Assembly: GCF_030272615.1 (NCBI RefSeq)
Contig: NC_081410.1
Span: forward strand, 259,687,533 to 259,751,532
Source: Cryptomeria japonica
Lineage: Eukaryota > Streptophyta > Pinopsida > Cupressales > Cupressaceae
Reading direction: 5' to 3'
DNA: 64,000 nt
Positions 22,576 through 33,095 of this stretch are shown here, piece by piece; position 1 is the first letter of the stretch, and every line of letters begins with the position of its first letter. The notes beneath the pieces are model-generated. The model worked only from the letters and a program-made list of their open reading frames with translations, was not told where the DNA came from and searched no databases. The translations under genes and the position numbers were made by a program.

Positions 22576-24228
22576 TGTAATGTCCCCTTATGTTAGTACT
22601 TGGGAAGAAGGGAACAATTAACTTGTAAATCAATTGCAAGAGACTTCTTACAAAAAACTCTAGATTCTTATGAATTGTTGATAATGTTGATAACAAATAC
22701 TTAATAGAATGATAATGTATCAATTCTGATGTATATGATAATTTAAGTAATATTTATAATCTGCAAATAATAATATGTGTATTGGATGGTAGATCACTGC
22801 TGTATCCGATATGACTTGAGGAATTGTGCAAGGTCTGGATGTTCAATCTGCAGAAGTATAGAGAAATCTCTGCTCTTCCTGATGTGTCAGTGTGAGACAT
22901 ATGCTACGAGACTCCATTTTGATGATAGCGATAATGCTATAAAGTGCTGTGTCTGATATGGCAATAACAGTATGCTGATAATCTTCTCCTATCACTTATA
23001 GAGATGAAGGATGATTGCTGTTTCTGATTATGACTTGGGAAATATGCAATGTGTGTGGTGCTATTTCTGATTTGTCCTTCGAACTATGCAACCTGTTTGA
23101 TGCCAAAGGCAAATGCTCGATTGAACAGATCCAAATATGGATACAAATAATAAACAAAGACAAATCCGATGATGATAGGAATATGTAACATCTTTAATAC
23201 TGATTGGTTGCATCCCTTCAATTTGGAGTAGTCGTGCCTTTCCTTGATTGTGTCTCCTCATAAGTAATTGTTAGTGGTTAATTGCACTCCTTCATGAAGA
23301 TTAGATATGATGTTCTATTCACACCATTACATGATTATTTGCAATCGGAGTTTCTTGGTTATATGATTATTATTTATTTGACCAATCAATGGAATGGTTA
23401 GTTGCCGATCCCTTCCTTTAATCGATATTTGCTTTAATTCTTAACCATTGCTTAATCGCTGGTCATTAATCGTTGTCCTTAATCAGTTAGTTTAAGCAAT
23501 ATTGATTCTCCTTTGCAATCATCAATAGGTTTCCTGACTGGCATGATCTTGTCTTGCTGATCGGATCCATGATGGTAGTCGACATATCTCATTATATAAT
23601 CATGAGGCAATTGATACTCTTTCTGCTATCTTATGATAGTGATGAATAAGAATGGATGTTATAGTGGTGACATTGATAAGAAGTTGTTTCCATGTATGAT
23701 CGGTGTAGCTTTGATATTTGAGTGTTGTTGTATCCATGCAATCAGTTGCCTTCATGTTGTCTTGCTGATGATGATGGTATATGTTACTCATCCTCTCCAT
23801 TGTCTTTCTTCTACATGACAGATGTTATAGATTGATATGGATGCATACATGATTGGTGCATAAGAGATCTTTGTTACAGTCATAGCTTCAATATGCTGTA
23901 AGCCTTCATTCCTTGATTATGAGAAGTGCGGATAGCGTATCAAACTTCTCGTCTTAACTACTCTATCTTATTCTCTATGCTTTACTTGGATCCAAGATAG
24001 GAAAATCGTGAAGTCTTGTGAATAAGACGATTTTCCTTCATTGGGTGTTCATACTTCATTCTTTATTGATACAATGTGTAATACTACCTACTTGGACTAC
24101 TTAAATACTATGTACAAATTGTTATTTCCTAACTACTAACTAGTTGAAGGTGTTTCAAGGCTGCCACCCTCGATCACACAGGTGTTTTTCTTGCTTCTTA
24201 TTATAATGTTTAAGATGGGGATATCACA
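22576..24228 (+). mobile_element. Solo LTR (LTR-C), 1.65 kb
   Basis: Starts TGTAATGTCCCC and ends GGGGATATCACA, a 12-bp inverted terminal match with two mismatches, flanked by a perfect 5-bp duplication GGAGT (22571-22575 and 24229-24233). 1653 bp without gag or pol. Ends of this TGTrAyrTCCCC type are seen in plant gypsy LTRs, which is a weak hint to the superfamily. Short open frames inside are not supported as genes. Confidence 0.88.
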
Positions 24229-24233
24229 GGAGT

Positions 24234-24628
24234 TCATACTTTGACTGGTTGAGGACAAAATCCCTCATCCAGATAGCTAGTTTCGGTGGCAAAAGACCCA
24301 CCCAAGCTGGTTGGTGCTCACAGTTGCAGGTTTTCAGTGTGTTTAAATCTTTAAGATGGAAATTTGGCTTGATGTTCTTTACAATATTTTGATGTGAGTT
24401 TGTGGTGTTTGGTTCAAAGTGTGGTTTCAGTTGTATGGTGTGAATTATGAAGACTTTTAGAGTTGTTTTCTGAGTGCTGGTGTGGGTTTTCTGAATTCTG
24501 CAAATGTGTTTTTTTAGTAGCTGAAATCAAGTTTTGCTCATATCTTTCTAAGGCTGAAAGTTATCACTGTTTATTGTTTTTGTGGATATATCATAGCTGG
24601 GCGACTTCTTTTGAGCATTCATTCGAAG
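24234..24628. other. Unassigned host DNA
   Basis: Continues the sequence interrupted by LTR-C. No recognised coding motif. Confidence 0.4.
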
Positions 24629-24828
24629 TGTTAGGCAAAGAACAGATTTTCCAGGGCAAAATTGTAAATGATGTTCAATTTACATTCAATATGCAAGTTA
24701 TATTCTATTTAATATTATCTTGTTCTATATATTACTGAATTAACATATGAATCTGACTATCTTCTTTTGTGTGGCAGGTGAGAGGAGCATTTGTTATTTT
24801 CTATATCCTTTCTCACGAATGCCATTCG

Positions 24829-24841
24829 ATATATATATATA
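24829..24841 (-). promoter_or_regulatory. Putative TATA box of the copia-B LTR
   Basis: ATATATATATATA, about 600 bp from the minus-strand LTR start. Position fits a U3/R boundary. Confidence 0.45.
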
Positions 24842-24977
24842 ACAAGCGGGGTACGATCAAGCAATGCCTTGATCGGTCATAACCAATCAAGACATTACTT
24901 GATCGTGCCTCTTTGTTAATAACAAACAATGCATATTAATTACCAAAGCCAACCGGTATATGTTTATACTTTAACAC

Positions 24978-25146
24978 CCGATGACTATCGGTGTATGCAT
25001 AATCTTAACAGCCGATAACTATCGGCGTAAGCTTAACCTTAACAGCCGATAACTATCGGCGTATGCTTAACACCCAATAACTATCGGTGTAACTTTATCA
25101 TGCCACCCGATATTAATCAGTGCACATATAGCCCGATATCAATCGG
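24978..25146. repeat. Six short palindromes in the copia-B U3
   Basis: CCGATAACTATCGG-type 14-mers start at 24978, 25012, 25046, 25074, 25107 and 25133, with spacings of 34, 34, 28, 33 and 26 bp. Two are exact; the others carry one to four changes that mostly keep CCGAT/ATCGG half-sites. They lie about 140-320 bp upstream of the TATA run on the minus strand. Confidence 0.8.
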
Positions 25147-25438
25147 TGTTCGATTAATCATTTGTTTATTATCAATTATGTTAATCGACACAAATCGAAA
25201 GCATTAGCATGATTTAGTAATCGATGAACATAAACAATGATATAGTATGATTATCGATGTTAAGGATTTGATCGATCTGAATAGGTTGATTATATGCAAA
25301 TGTAGAATGGCTATCAAATGAAGAATTAATTGCTTGAAGGTTTTCATCATAATTATCGATATGATAAATGATTGAATGAGAGACTTCATTTATCTCTCAT
25401 TCAATCATTTATCTTACCGAAGCTATCATGCATTAACA

Positions 25439-25448
25439 CTCCCTCTTA
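25439..25448 (-). other. Polypurine tract of copia-B
   Basis: Minus strand AAGAGGGAG directly before the LTR start TGTTAATG, as expected for plus-strand priming. Confidence 0.65.
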
Positions 25449-25982
25449 GCTAGGTAAGGTAAATGTAAACAATATATTCAAGCATCACAATTCAAATGAT
25501 AGTTAGCATTTTTTACTCAATTTGACATTCTAGAAAATCATACCACCTAATCACATGATATGAAGTATCACCTAAACACGTGATACAGATGTCCATCACG
25601 TCAATCTTGTGAAGAAAGGATATCACTTAAGCATGCAATATCAGTATTGCCTAAACACGCAATACTTAAGGATACTCATATGAGAAGGATTAACTTCTCA
25701 TCTTATCCAAGTTGTGATATGTGCACTAACACTTTATACAAATGTTTTATCACAACACAATCATGGCACATCCATGACACACCAGAGATCCAACATGATA
25801 ACTGGTTTGGACATTATAAGATCGTCACCTTATAATGTCTCCATACAAGTGTTCATTATCTTGAGAGATCGTCACCTCTTAGATAAGAACTCAGGGGATC
25901 AAAATCCAAAATGTCCTATCATGACAAAGAAGTTTACACATTAAACATCTTATTGATATGCAAATACAAATTACAAAGCAAA
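25449..25982. other. 3' untranslated DNA of copia-B
   Basis: About 530 bp between the pol stop codon and the polypurine tract. Contains several short degenerate repeats such as ATCACCTAAACACGTGATA and ATGTGATATGARGTATCACC near 25550-25670. No coding signal. Confidence 0.55.
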
Positions 25983-26800
25983 TTACCTTTCTATCTTACC
26001 TAAACCTTTTCTGAAGTGATCAACCTTCACTCTCGAAAGAGGTTTGGTCAGAATATCTGTCGTTTGATCTCCTGTACAAACATATTCTAATTAGATCACA
26101 TTCCTGTCTACCATATCTCGCACATAGTGGCATGGAATCTCAATATGCTTGGATTTGTCATGGAACACTGGATTTACTAAGAGTTTTATGCAGCTCTGAT
26201 TGTCACAAAGTATAACAGTGGGTTTCATAGGCTCTCCAAACAACCCCACAAGCAACTTCCTAAGCCATACTGCTTCTCGGGCAGCCATAGAAGCTGCAAT
26301 GTATTCTACCTCGGTGGAGCTTTGAGCTACTAAAGACTGCTTCCTGCTGATCCAAGATATCATGGCTGAACCTAGACTGAAGCAATACCCTGAAGTGTTT
26401 TTTCTGTCAGTTACACTTCCAGCCCAATCTGAATCTGTAAATCCATGGAGGTTTATGTCAACTTTCTCATATTTGAGACCAAGGTTTAGAGTACCTTGTA
26501 GGTATCTCATGATGTGCTTTACTGCAACCAGGTATATCTCCTTAGGTTCACACATGAACTGGCTTAAGGCATTAACTGCATAACAGATATCTGGTCTTGT
26601 ATTCACCAGGTACATCAGGGACCCAGTCATCTATCTGTATTGAGTAGAGTCAGTGGGTTGTGACTCTGTTGCTGCTTCTTTAAGTTTATGTAAATTGGTT
26701 TCCATAGGAGAGGTCATGGGCCTACAGTTTAGCATTCTGAATCTATTCAATATATCCAAGGTATACTTTGTTTGGTTTAGTCTCTTCTCAACTTGGGCCT
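25983..26800 (-). pseudogene. Ty1/copia RT end and RNase H (copia-B)
   Basis: From the right, the end of RT is readable (LNRFRML, then METNLHKLKEA), then after one nonsense codon near 26631 the RNase H: MTGSLMYLVNTRPDICYAVN, GFTDSDWAGS, SSTEVEYIAAS, LCDN and YHVRDMV, ending in TTDILTKPLSR and a natural stop at 25983-25985. Everything upstream of about 26800 (most of RT, integrase, gag, 5' LTR) is missing. Close relative of copia-A. The catalytic Glu block reads STEVEY where copia-A has STEAEY. Confidence 0.9.
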
Positions 26801-27290
26801 TCCAAATGAGGCTTTCAATGAACTTATGTGTGATATCAACCCTTTGTTAAAACTTGCGCCACTTTTTCTTCTATAAACAAAAGCTGATTTTTCCATTCTT
26901 GCAATTCATTAGGCCTTTGTTCTATATCAGCAAGGTAACTTTTCTCATCACACAATAAGGTCTCGTGTGCCTCTTCCTCAATTTCTAAATAGGCTTCACC
27001 GAATTGGTCTGAGTGCTCATCATTACTTGTTAATCTAAAATTTTCAACAAACCCAATATCATCATTAGTGCCTTCAAAAAAAAGAATTGCATAACTTTCA
27101 TCTAGATTATTCTGGAGATCCTTTCCTCTAAATTATTCTGGAGATCCATCTCAAGTTCTGATATAACTTCAAAGTTTTTTGATGTTGTCTTTCTTCTTCC
27201 TTAAAATCTAATATCTTAGTTTCTTCTTTGTCCTCATTATCACTCTGCAGGAATAAGCATGTAATGGAAGTCGCTAATCCATCTTCTTTA
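26801..27290 (-). other. Unidentified acidic open stretch
   Basis: On the minus strand about 26850-27090 reads open with an acidic composition (EIEEEAHETLLCDEKSYL) and a stop near 26850; 27128-27346 in a neighbouring frame is also acidic. No start, domain or relative recognised. It may be a scrap of another element, as it abuts the truncated copia-B. Confidence 0.3.
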
Positions 27291-27690
27291 TTGCTCCATT
27301 TTCCACACATCCACTCGAAGTTACACAAAATATTAAAATGATCCAACTATGAATTCTGACCATGCCAAAATGACCTTAAGTTCTCAAAATATCTAACTAA
27401 ATTAAAATTGGTGTTTTCCAAAAATAATACACTTCTCCAAGAAGTGTGAAGTGCTCCCAAAATGTCGAAACTGCATCCAGAAGGCACCATCGAACTCATC
27501 TGAATATCCTAAATTCACTGCCACTATCAAAATTCCTTTCTCATAAAGTTGGTACTCTCTTCAAGATTCTTGGAACTTTCCAAGAATATTGAAATGGACC
27601 CAAAAAAGGACACTACAATTTTCCAAGTGTGTGAAGAGTAACATATCTAACATCCCAGTTTCTCACATCCGCCAACTAGTTTCATAACTT
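27291..27690 (+). repeat. Dispersed repeat, copy 2 (partner at 15212-15600)
   Basis: Same orientation as copy 1, with long shared blocks around AAAATATTAAAATGATCCAA and CTTAAGTTCTCAAAATA. Divergence is substantial, so the duplication is old or the copies are independent members of a family. Confidence 0.75.
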
Positions 27691-28155
27691 CCTTGCCGGT
27701 CTTCTACAATTTGTCAACAAGATTTCAAAAAAAAAGCAAGCAGGTAAAAAATTATGTTTGAGGAAATTCAAGGATTGTGTGTTGTTTCTCCTGATATTGT
27801 ACTTTTGGAAACTTTGCAATACATACTTGTAGTACAATGCGAGGAGGATGGAACCCTTCCAACTTTGAGTGCACCCTTAAAATGTATTGATCTTACAAGC
27901 GAATGGATGGATTAACTTCTTTGAACAACTTTGAGGTTTTCATGTAGAAATCACCATGGTATTCACCCAAGGTTTCAAAGATGGAATTCACCTGAAGTTT
28001 TTCTACTTCATAAAAATTCCTTTGTCTTCACTTGTCTCCCTTTGCTTCCATTTAGATTACTTTCATTTAGCCAAACTCTATTCAACATCTATAACTCTAG
28101 CATATACATGACATGAAACAACCATAAGACAATGTCCTTGGGCTAACACAAAAGT
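27691..28155. other. Unassigned DNA before a gypsy RT scrap
   Basis: No recognisable coding region. Probably older gypsy sequence judging by what follows, but this cannot be shown by eye. Confidence 0.3.
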
Positions 28156-28590
28156 GTGCAATTTGTCCAAACAATGGTGGTGCCAAAAAAAGATGGAACT
28201 CGGTGCATGTGTGTGGACTTCAAAACCTTGAACAAAATAATCATCAAGAACCTAAATCCATTGCCACAAATTGATAATCTCCTAGACCAATTGCAACATG
28301 CCAAGTATTTTATCAAGTTTGATCTTAAATCTAGATATAACCAAGTTCAAATCAAGATGCATGCAAAATAGCATTCAAGACAAGACAAGGCCTATGTGAT
28401 TGGCTTATACTTCCATTTGATTTCTACAATGCACCAACAACATTCATGAGATTGATGAATGAGGCACTAAGACCAATTGTTCTCGTGTTATAGTTAAGTG
28501 AATGATATCTTGATTTTCAACAAGACTTTGGAAGAAAATTTGTTGCAGCTCAAACACATCTTGCAAATTATATAATATGTCATATGCACA
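28156..28590 (+). pseudogene. Ty3/gypsy reverse transcriptase fragment
   Basis: Plus-strand frame with VVPKKDGTRCMCVDFKTLNK, LPQIDNLLDQLQHAKYF and KFDLKSRYNQVQIK, the fingers and first palm blocks of gypsy RT. After a stop at about 28370 degraded frames still show a [10 protein letters not shown]-like block and VNDILIFNKT in place of YLDDILVFS-type sequence. Ends near 28590. Confidence 0.85.
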
Positions 28591-29439
28591 TGTATATTTT
28601 AGGTATAGACCTTATAGTTAGATCCTTATTAATTTTATTTAAGACCTATGTTACCAGGTTTGGCAGAAACAACGAATTGGGTAATACAATTCGACCCTAG
28701 GTATGGAGCCAAAATAGGCCTGGATTCGCCCAATGTCCAGCCCAGGCATTCTTTGTGGATTTCGTTTGTTTTGTGTTTGCATCGTCTGTTTTTTTGTCAT
28801 GTGTATGCCTTGATTTTCTTTTCATGAGATAGCCACAATCAAATAGTAAAACACTTGCCCTTAAAAAAATTCCTTGATTTTGTTTGAAAAGTCTTCTCAA
28901 TCAATCATTGAATCTCATTTTTTAGTTACATACTTTCAAGCATTTTAAATATTTGGCAGAGAAGTGGTGGAAAGGGATGGAGAGCAGGGGCCTAAGGCCT
29001 CTCGTGATATTTCATATTTTTTAGAAGCCTTATTTGTATTTTTTTACTCTTAGGGGAAAAAAAATCATAAGTATTTGATTTTTTTGCATAATAGGAATAT
29101 CTTTATATATTTGCAAATTATAAATATTTATATATTTTTAATACATATTTTGCAGATTTTGTGTATATATACAAACCCATACACATACCTCGGGAAAATA
29201 TTCATACCGGCATACCCAAACCATGATCCTGTATCAATCCCCGTACCACGACATTCAATGTGATCCCCTAATAAATATTATGCTCTAATATCGTGTGTCT
29301 CTTTGTTATCATGCACTGCCACACATGACTTTGTATAACTTCGTGTAGACATTTGGCAGCTTCAGCAGATCTACACATGGACAACTGTGGCCATGTAACA
29401 AAATATCAACCATTAAGGCAAGGGTACGCAAGGGTACCA
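28591..29439. other. Unassigned AT-rich DNA
   Basis: No gene recognised. 29040-29170 is very AT rich with TATATATTT runs. Confidence 0.4.
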
Positions 29440-29912
29440 TAGGGGGGCTTAAGTTTCTATTTTTTAAGAAGAGGTGGTCCCATCAAGAAATTATTTTGTT
29501 GCTACGGGATTATTTGGAATTTTTTCATTAAAAATAGAAGCCCCTACTTTTTAGGCCTGCGAATTTGAGCAGGTGAAAATAGGGTGGGGCTAGAGGGCTA
29601 GAAATTGCTCCACCAGCTTAAGAATATTTTATGCCACTTGTCCATCATCTAAATTTTAGAGGGAAAACTAAATTTATTTACCAACATCTTGCTTAAATTT
29701 AGGAGCTTAAACTTAAGCTGATCTGCACTACAAAGTTCATAGGACTGCCGGCATCCTTAAATTTAGGAGCTTAAAATTTTAAGCTGAACTGCAGTAAAAA
29801 AATTCATGGGACAGCCAGCTTTAAAAAATTCCAAAAAAATCTCAGCAGTTCCAGCTCTATTTTTTTAGGGAGCCCACCTCCATGGGACCCCACCCTAAGA
29901 AACACAACCAAT
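29440..29912. repeat. Possible decayed MITE with internal tandem duplication
   Basis: TTAAATTTAGGAGCTTAAA followed by AAGCTGA-CTGCA and TTCAT-GGAC-GCC-GC occurs twice in tandem at about 29691-29755 and 29756-29822. The outer parts share GGTGG-TCCCAT and TCTATTTTTT-type blocks in inverted sense, but I could not define clean ends or a target duplication. Confidence 0.35.
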
Positions 29913-30412
29913 GGGTAATTCAAAGGTTAACAATTCAAGATAAGCCGTTACATTTTGTTCCTTGTTTGTAGTTGCATATTTATTCTATTTACTCACACAT
30001 CTCCCACATTAGGGAAAAGGAGAGATATATTCCAGGCATAGGCAAACCAGGTTGATGTTTTACCCCATTCTAGTCATAAGAATGTTCATTCCTCGTTGCA
30101 CGATTGTTAACATCTATTGTAACCTATTTATTTCTGTTTCTGAATAGAAGTAGCACGCATTTACTAAAGATTTCTGCTCCAATTGTGTCATGGTTTACTG
30201 TCTTTTGTTGTTTGTCCAGCAGCCCACCTGGGATTTGGATTAATTTTCCAGCAAATATAAGAGTTATATTTCTTTGCAGTTTTAAAATCTTTTGACTATT
30301 ATCTAGTTTCCTACCAAAGTCATTTCAGTCATGGTATCCAGGCATTATCAGTTTACTCTAAGAAGGACCATTGTCGGATTATAACAAGTATTAAAAAAAA
30401 CACAAATAATAC
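29913..30412. other. Intron 2 of LETM1 or DNA downstream of its remnant
   Basis: Starts (minus strand) with a GT donor at 30411-30412. No further LETM1 exon recognised here or anywhere to position 1. No other coding signal. Confidence 0.5.
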
Positions 30413-30725
30413 CTCTTCTTTCATCTTATCCTGGAAGGTGGAGGGCAACATATTGGGGAACAGTTTTAGAAAAACTGGTAACAAGAACTCCATGAATGGC
30501 ACTATAATAAATACTGCAACTGGTACAAGCCTGAAAATATCTGCTGTTGTTCTTGTTAGTTGCTGTCTTTCTCTTCGTGAGAGACTTTTTCCACCAGCAA
30601 GCTTTAACAGTAACCTGGAGCATATCCTTATATCAGCCCAAAGAAGCTTAAATCCAATCCAATAATGTTGCAATGCTCCAATAAAGTCATCCTTCCACTG
30701 AAGAAGTTTTCTGGCCCAATCCTCC
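30413..30725 (-). CDS. LETM1: LETM1 exon 2 (membrane segment)
   Basis: 313 nt, 104 full codons after completing a split codon, ending in phase 0 at a GAAGAG|GT donor. It encodes the most conserved part of the LETM1 family: [60 protein letters not shown], then the hydrophobic membrane segment [19 protein letters not shown] and [20 protein letters not shown]1 is an inner mitochondrial membrane protein tied to K+/H+ or Ca2+/H+ exchange and mitochondrial translation. No frameshift or stop. The acceptor TTAG lies just upstream at 30726-30729. The matrix ribosome-binding and EF-hand regions would be in later exons, which are not seen in the remaining 30.4 kb. Confidence 0.9.
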
Positions 30726-30850
30726 CTAATCAACACATGGATGATGAATAATCAGTTAAAATGAAGAGTAAAATACTCTGTCAGGATATAAATTAAGTCT
30801 GAAACAAGATGTAATAAGTTTATGGTTCTCGTTAAAACTGAAAGGCTTGC
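30726..30850 (-). other. LETM1: LETM1 intron 1, GC-AG type
   Basis: 125 bp. The minus-strand donor reads AGCAG|GCAAGC and the acceptor GATTAG|GGAGG. Splicing AGCAG to GGAGGATTGG restores the conserved S-R-E-D-W of the family, and no GT donor gives this join. GC donors are a known minor class (about 1 percent) and are usually flanked by AG upstream and AAG downstream, as here. Confidence 0.85.
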
Positions 30851-31452
30851 CTGCTCATAGATGCAACAGCCCTTAGTGCAGGTCCAATTCCAAGCAATGA
30901 AGACCAAACCTTTGTTAAAAGACTCTGAGTTTTCCTGCGTGATTCCTGCACCTGCTTTGCCTTGGCCTTTGCTGTAGTAAGCCCTTCTACGGCCTGATCG
31001 CATTCTTCTGCCGATGGTTCCATCTTTTTAGGCTTTGGAGACTGCTCTTTACTGTCGTCTTCCTGAATGTCTGGAGCGCGTTGGCTTGCTGTTGCAGATG
31101 ATGACGCGTTTCGACACTGAGATATCCATCTGGTATCTGCATATGATCGAAACTGAGGCCCGTCATATTTTGCAAGAACGCCAAAAGGTGTTTGGTCTGT
31201 GAATCTTAAAAGATGTCTTGCCAATGCAGGAGGCGAGTTTCTTTTATAAGAAAACCAGTTCTCATTCCTGGCATTTTCTACTTGTGCATCAACAGGAAAC
31301 TGTGGAATTATTCGTAAGTACGAAGACCATTCCGATAATGACGATGGTGATTGCTTAACATAGGGATTATGATCAGAAAGTAATCCGCCATCCTTCCCTA
31401 TAAGTTTTCTCACAATACTTCGGCGATGGATGCCAAGCTGTCTAGAGGCCAT
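30851..31452 (-). CDS. LETM1: LETM1 exon 1 (mitochondrial targeting region)
   Basis: 602 nt, codons 1-200 plus two bases. Starts MASRQLGIHRRSIVRKLIG, basic and without acids for the first 20 residues, fitting a mitochondrial presequence. The middle is less conserved; SSATASQRAPDIQEDDSKEQ and SPKPKKMEPSAEECDQAVEG are charged and probably disordered, and from about residue 155 the family-specific VEGLTTAKAKAKQVQESRRK and LLTKVWSSLLGIGPALRAVA lead into exon 2. The ATG is the first in frame after the upstream region and the MASR start is like that of other plant LETM1 proteins, as I recall them. Together with exon 2 it forms an uninterrupted 304-codon start of the protein. Confidence 0.9.
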
Positions 31453-32200
31453 TGAAGACCCACCTTACCTAATTATTCCAAAAATGGCATTCAAGCAGTA
31501 GGGCATCTCTGTCTTTCTCTCTCAAACCTGAAATCACAACATAACCCTTGTCGTAATTAAACAGGGCGTTATAATCATATCGACCAAACTTCACTTCAGC
31601 CTGATTTAAAGATGCAGAAACAGTATCAACAAATTCAGTATAATAAATAAAGTCAACTTCCCAAAACGCATGAAAGAACCCCTAAACCATACAGCAATAA
31701 ACCCACAAAAGCAAGCTCAACCACCCAAAACACGAGCGAATTACAAAACTATGTGGGATGATATACAACCTTGAAAACTTTACCGTTGGAAGTTTTACTC
31801 CATAACATAGAAACCTGGCTTTAACTCTGCCAATTAAACTTTTTTCATTGAAAAATCTAAAACCCTGATTTTAATTAATCAGCGTGCAGAATTTTCTCCT
31901 CAATCGCAACATGTAAAAAGCATAGCATGGTCGATGAAGCGATTGTAAATCCAATTGCTAAGCATCCATTAAATAGAAGCAGTATGGAAGGTCTTAATTG
32001 TTAAATACCTTGGCAAAAACAAGTAGCTACTTTCAGTAACACTGCAATGGAGACCCTTCGCCTATTTCTATTTAAATCTACACTTGCATTCTCATATCCG
32101 CCTCCAACTGCAACTCTTCCTCTACCTTAGGAGGAGGTTACTATAAAATGTAACAGAAACTGGGTTCCCTATTATAAGTAAATAATTTTAAGTACTTAAT
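31453..32200 (-). promoter_or_regulatory. LETM1: Upstream region of LETM1, possible 5' UTR intron
   Basis: On the minus strand a CCAAG|GTATTT donor-like site near 32010 and a GATTTCAG|GTTTGAG acceptor-like site near 31528 could bound a 5' UTR intron of about 480 bp. No convincing TATA box; 32130-32150 contains CTATAAAATG only on the plus strand. The transcription start cannot be placed. Confidence 0.35.
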
Positions 32201-32890
32201 TATCTGTTTTCCCGGTCAGAAGAGCGCTAATTTTCAAAGTCTCCCGCAGACAGTTTCAGTGACAAAATCGATTTCTATTTTTCACGACTGAAAAATATGT
32301 ACCTACTCCAAAACGTGTGTATTTAGAAAAAAACTACGATGAGGTACGAAAATACCAGATTCTCTATTCCGTATAAGGCGCTTGATGCATGTTTCAGTAG
32401 TATTTTGGCTTCTTAGGAATATTCAATTTTCTTGAGTGGGATCATGGGAGGGGTCTTCAGATCACAAGTTGTAGGAATATTCAATTTTCTTGATTGGTAT
32501 CATGAAAGTTCTAGAGGATTATAAGTTGAAAAAGATTTGGTCTTTTAAAGTGGTGTATTTATATGTAAAAGTTAACATTTGTTTTAAATATAAATTAAAT
32601 CTCAATCATTATAATCTTATGGTAATTTTATTTTATTTTATTTTTGCCTATTCTTAATCTCAATCTTAAATACATTATTTATCTTTAAGTCTAGTTTATG
32701 ATCATAAGTAAGACTTTGGTCTTAATTTACAAATTTTATATTAATCATTGATTAAGTTAACTTGACTTCAATTAGTTGTTCCTCACTAACTTTAGAATGA
32801 AATATTTAAATTTGAATGCTTGGGTGATGTATGATAGAAAAAATCTCTAGGGCTTTTCCACTAATTTCACTCACTATTATAGCTTTCAAC
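32201..32890. other. Intergenic DNA with a 60-bp direct duplication
   Basis: AGGAATATTCAATTTTCTTGA occurs at about 32416 and 32476, each followed by a GGNATCATG block. Otherwise AT rich without coding signal. Confidence 0.5.
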
Positions 32891-32892
32891 CA

Positions 32893-33095
32893 ATAGAACA
32901 TTGCTTATAGTTTCTGGATCCAATTGTGTGAGAAATTTATTAACCATCAACATTTTGGATCACACTTTATGATTACATCTCCTTGGACTCTCTTGCATCC
33001 TGATGATGGATCATGGAGTGTGATCTAAAACATTGATGGTTGATAAATTTCTCACGTGATCAAATCCAAAAATTACAAGCAATATTCAAGTGGAT
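32893..33095. repeat. Foldback element, arms about 80 bp
   Basis: The left arm 32903-32985 and the right arm 33008-33089 are inverted copies: GTGAGAAATTTAT(T/C)AACCATC and GATCACACT appear in both after complementing. Loop about 22 bp. A CTGATGATGGATCATGGAGT core at the inner right side also occurs, slightly changed, at 9822. Looks like a foldback MITE; a small-RNA precursor is possible but not shown. Confidence 0.7.

Larger units (their letters stand above)
24629..25438 (-). mobile_element. 3' LTR of copia-B
   Basis: On the minus strand the LTR starts TGTTAATGCATG at 25438, right after a purine tract. The other end is uncertain; TGTTAGGC at 24629 gives TGTTA/TAACA ends and about 810 bp. A TATA run lies at 24829-24841 and a palindrome array upstream of it in U3. 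No partner LTR is in the window, so the left boundary cannot be checked by comparison. Confidence 0.6.
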
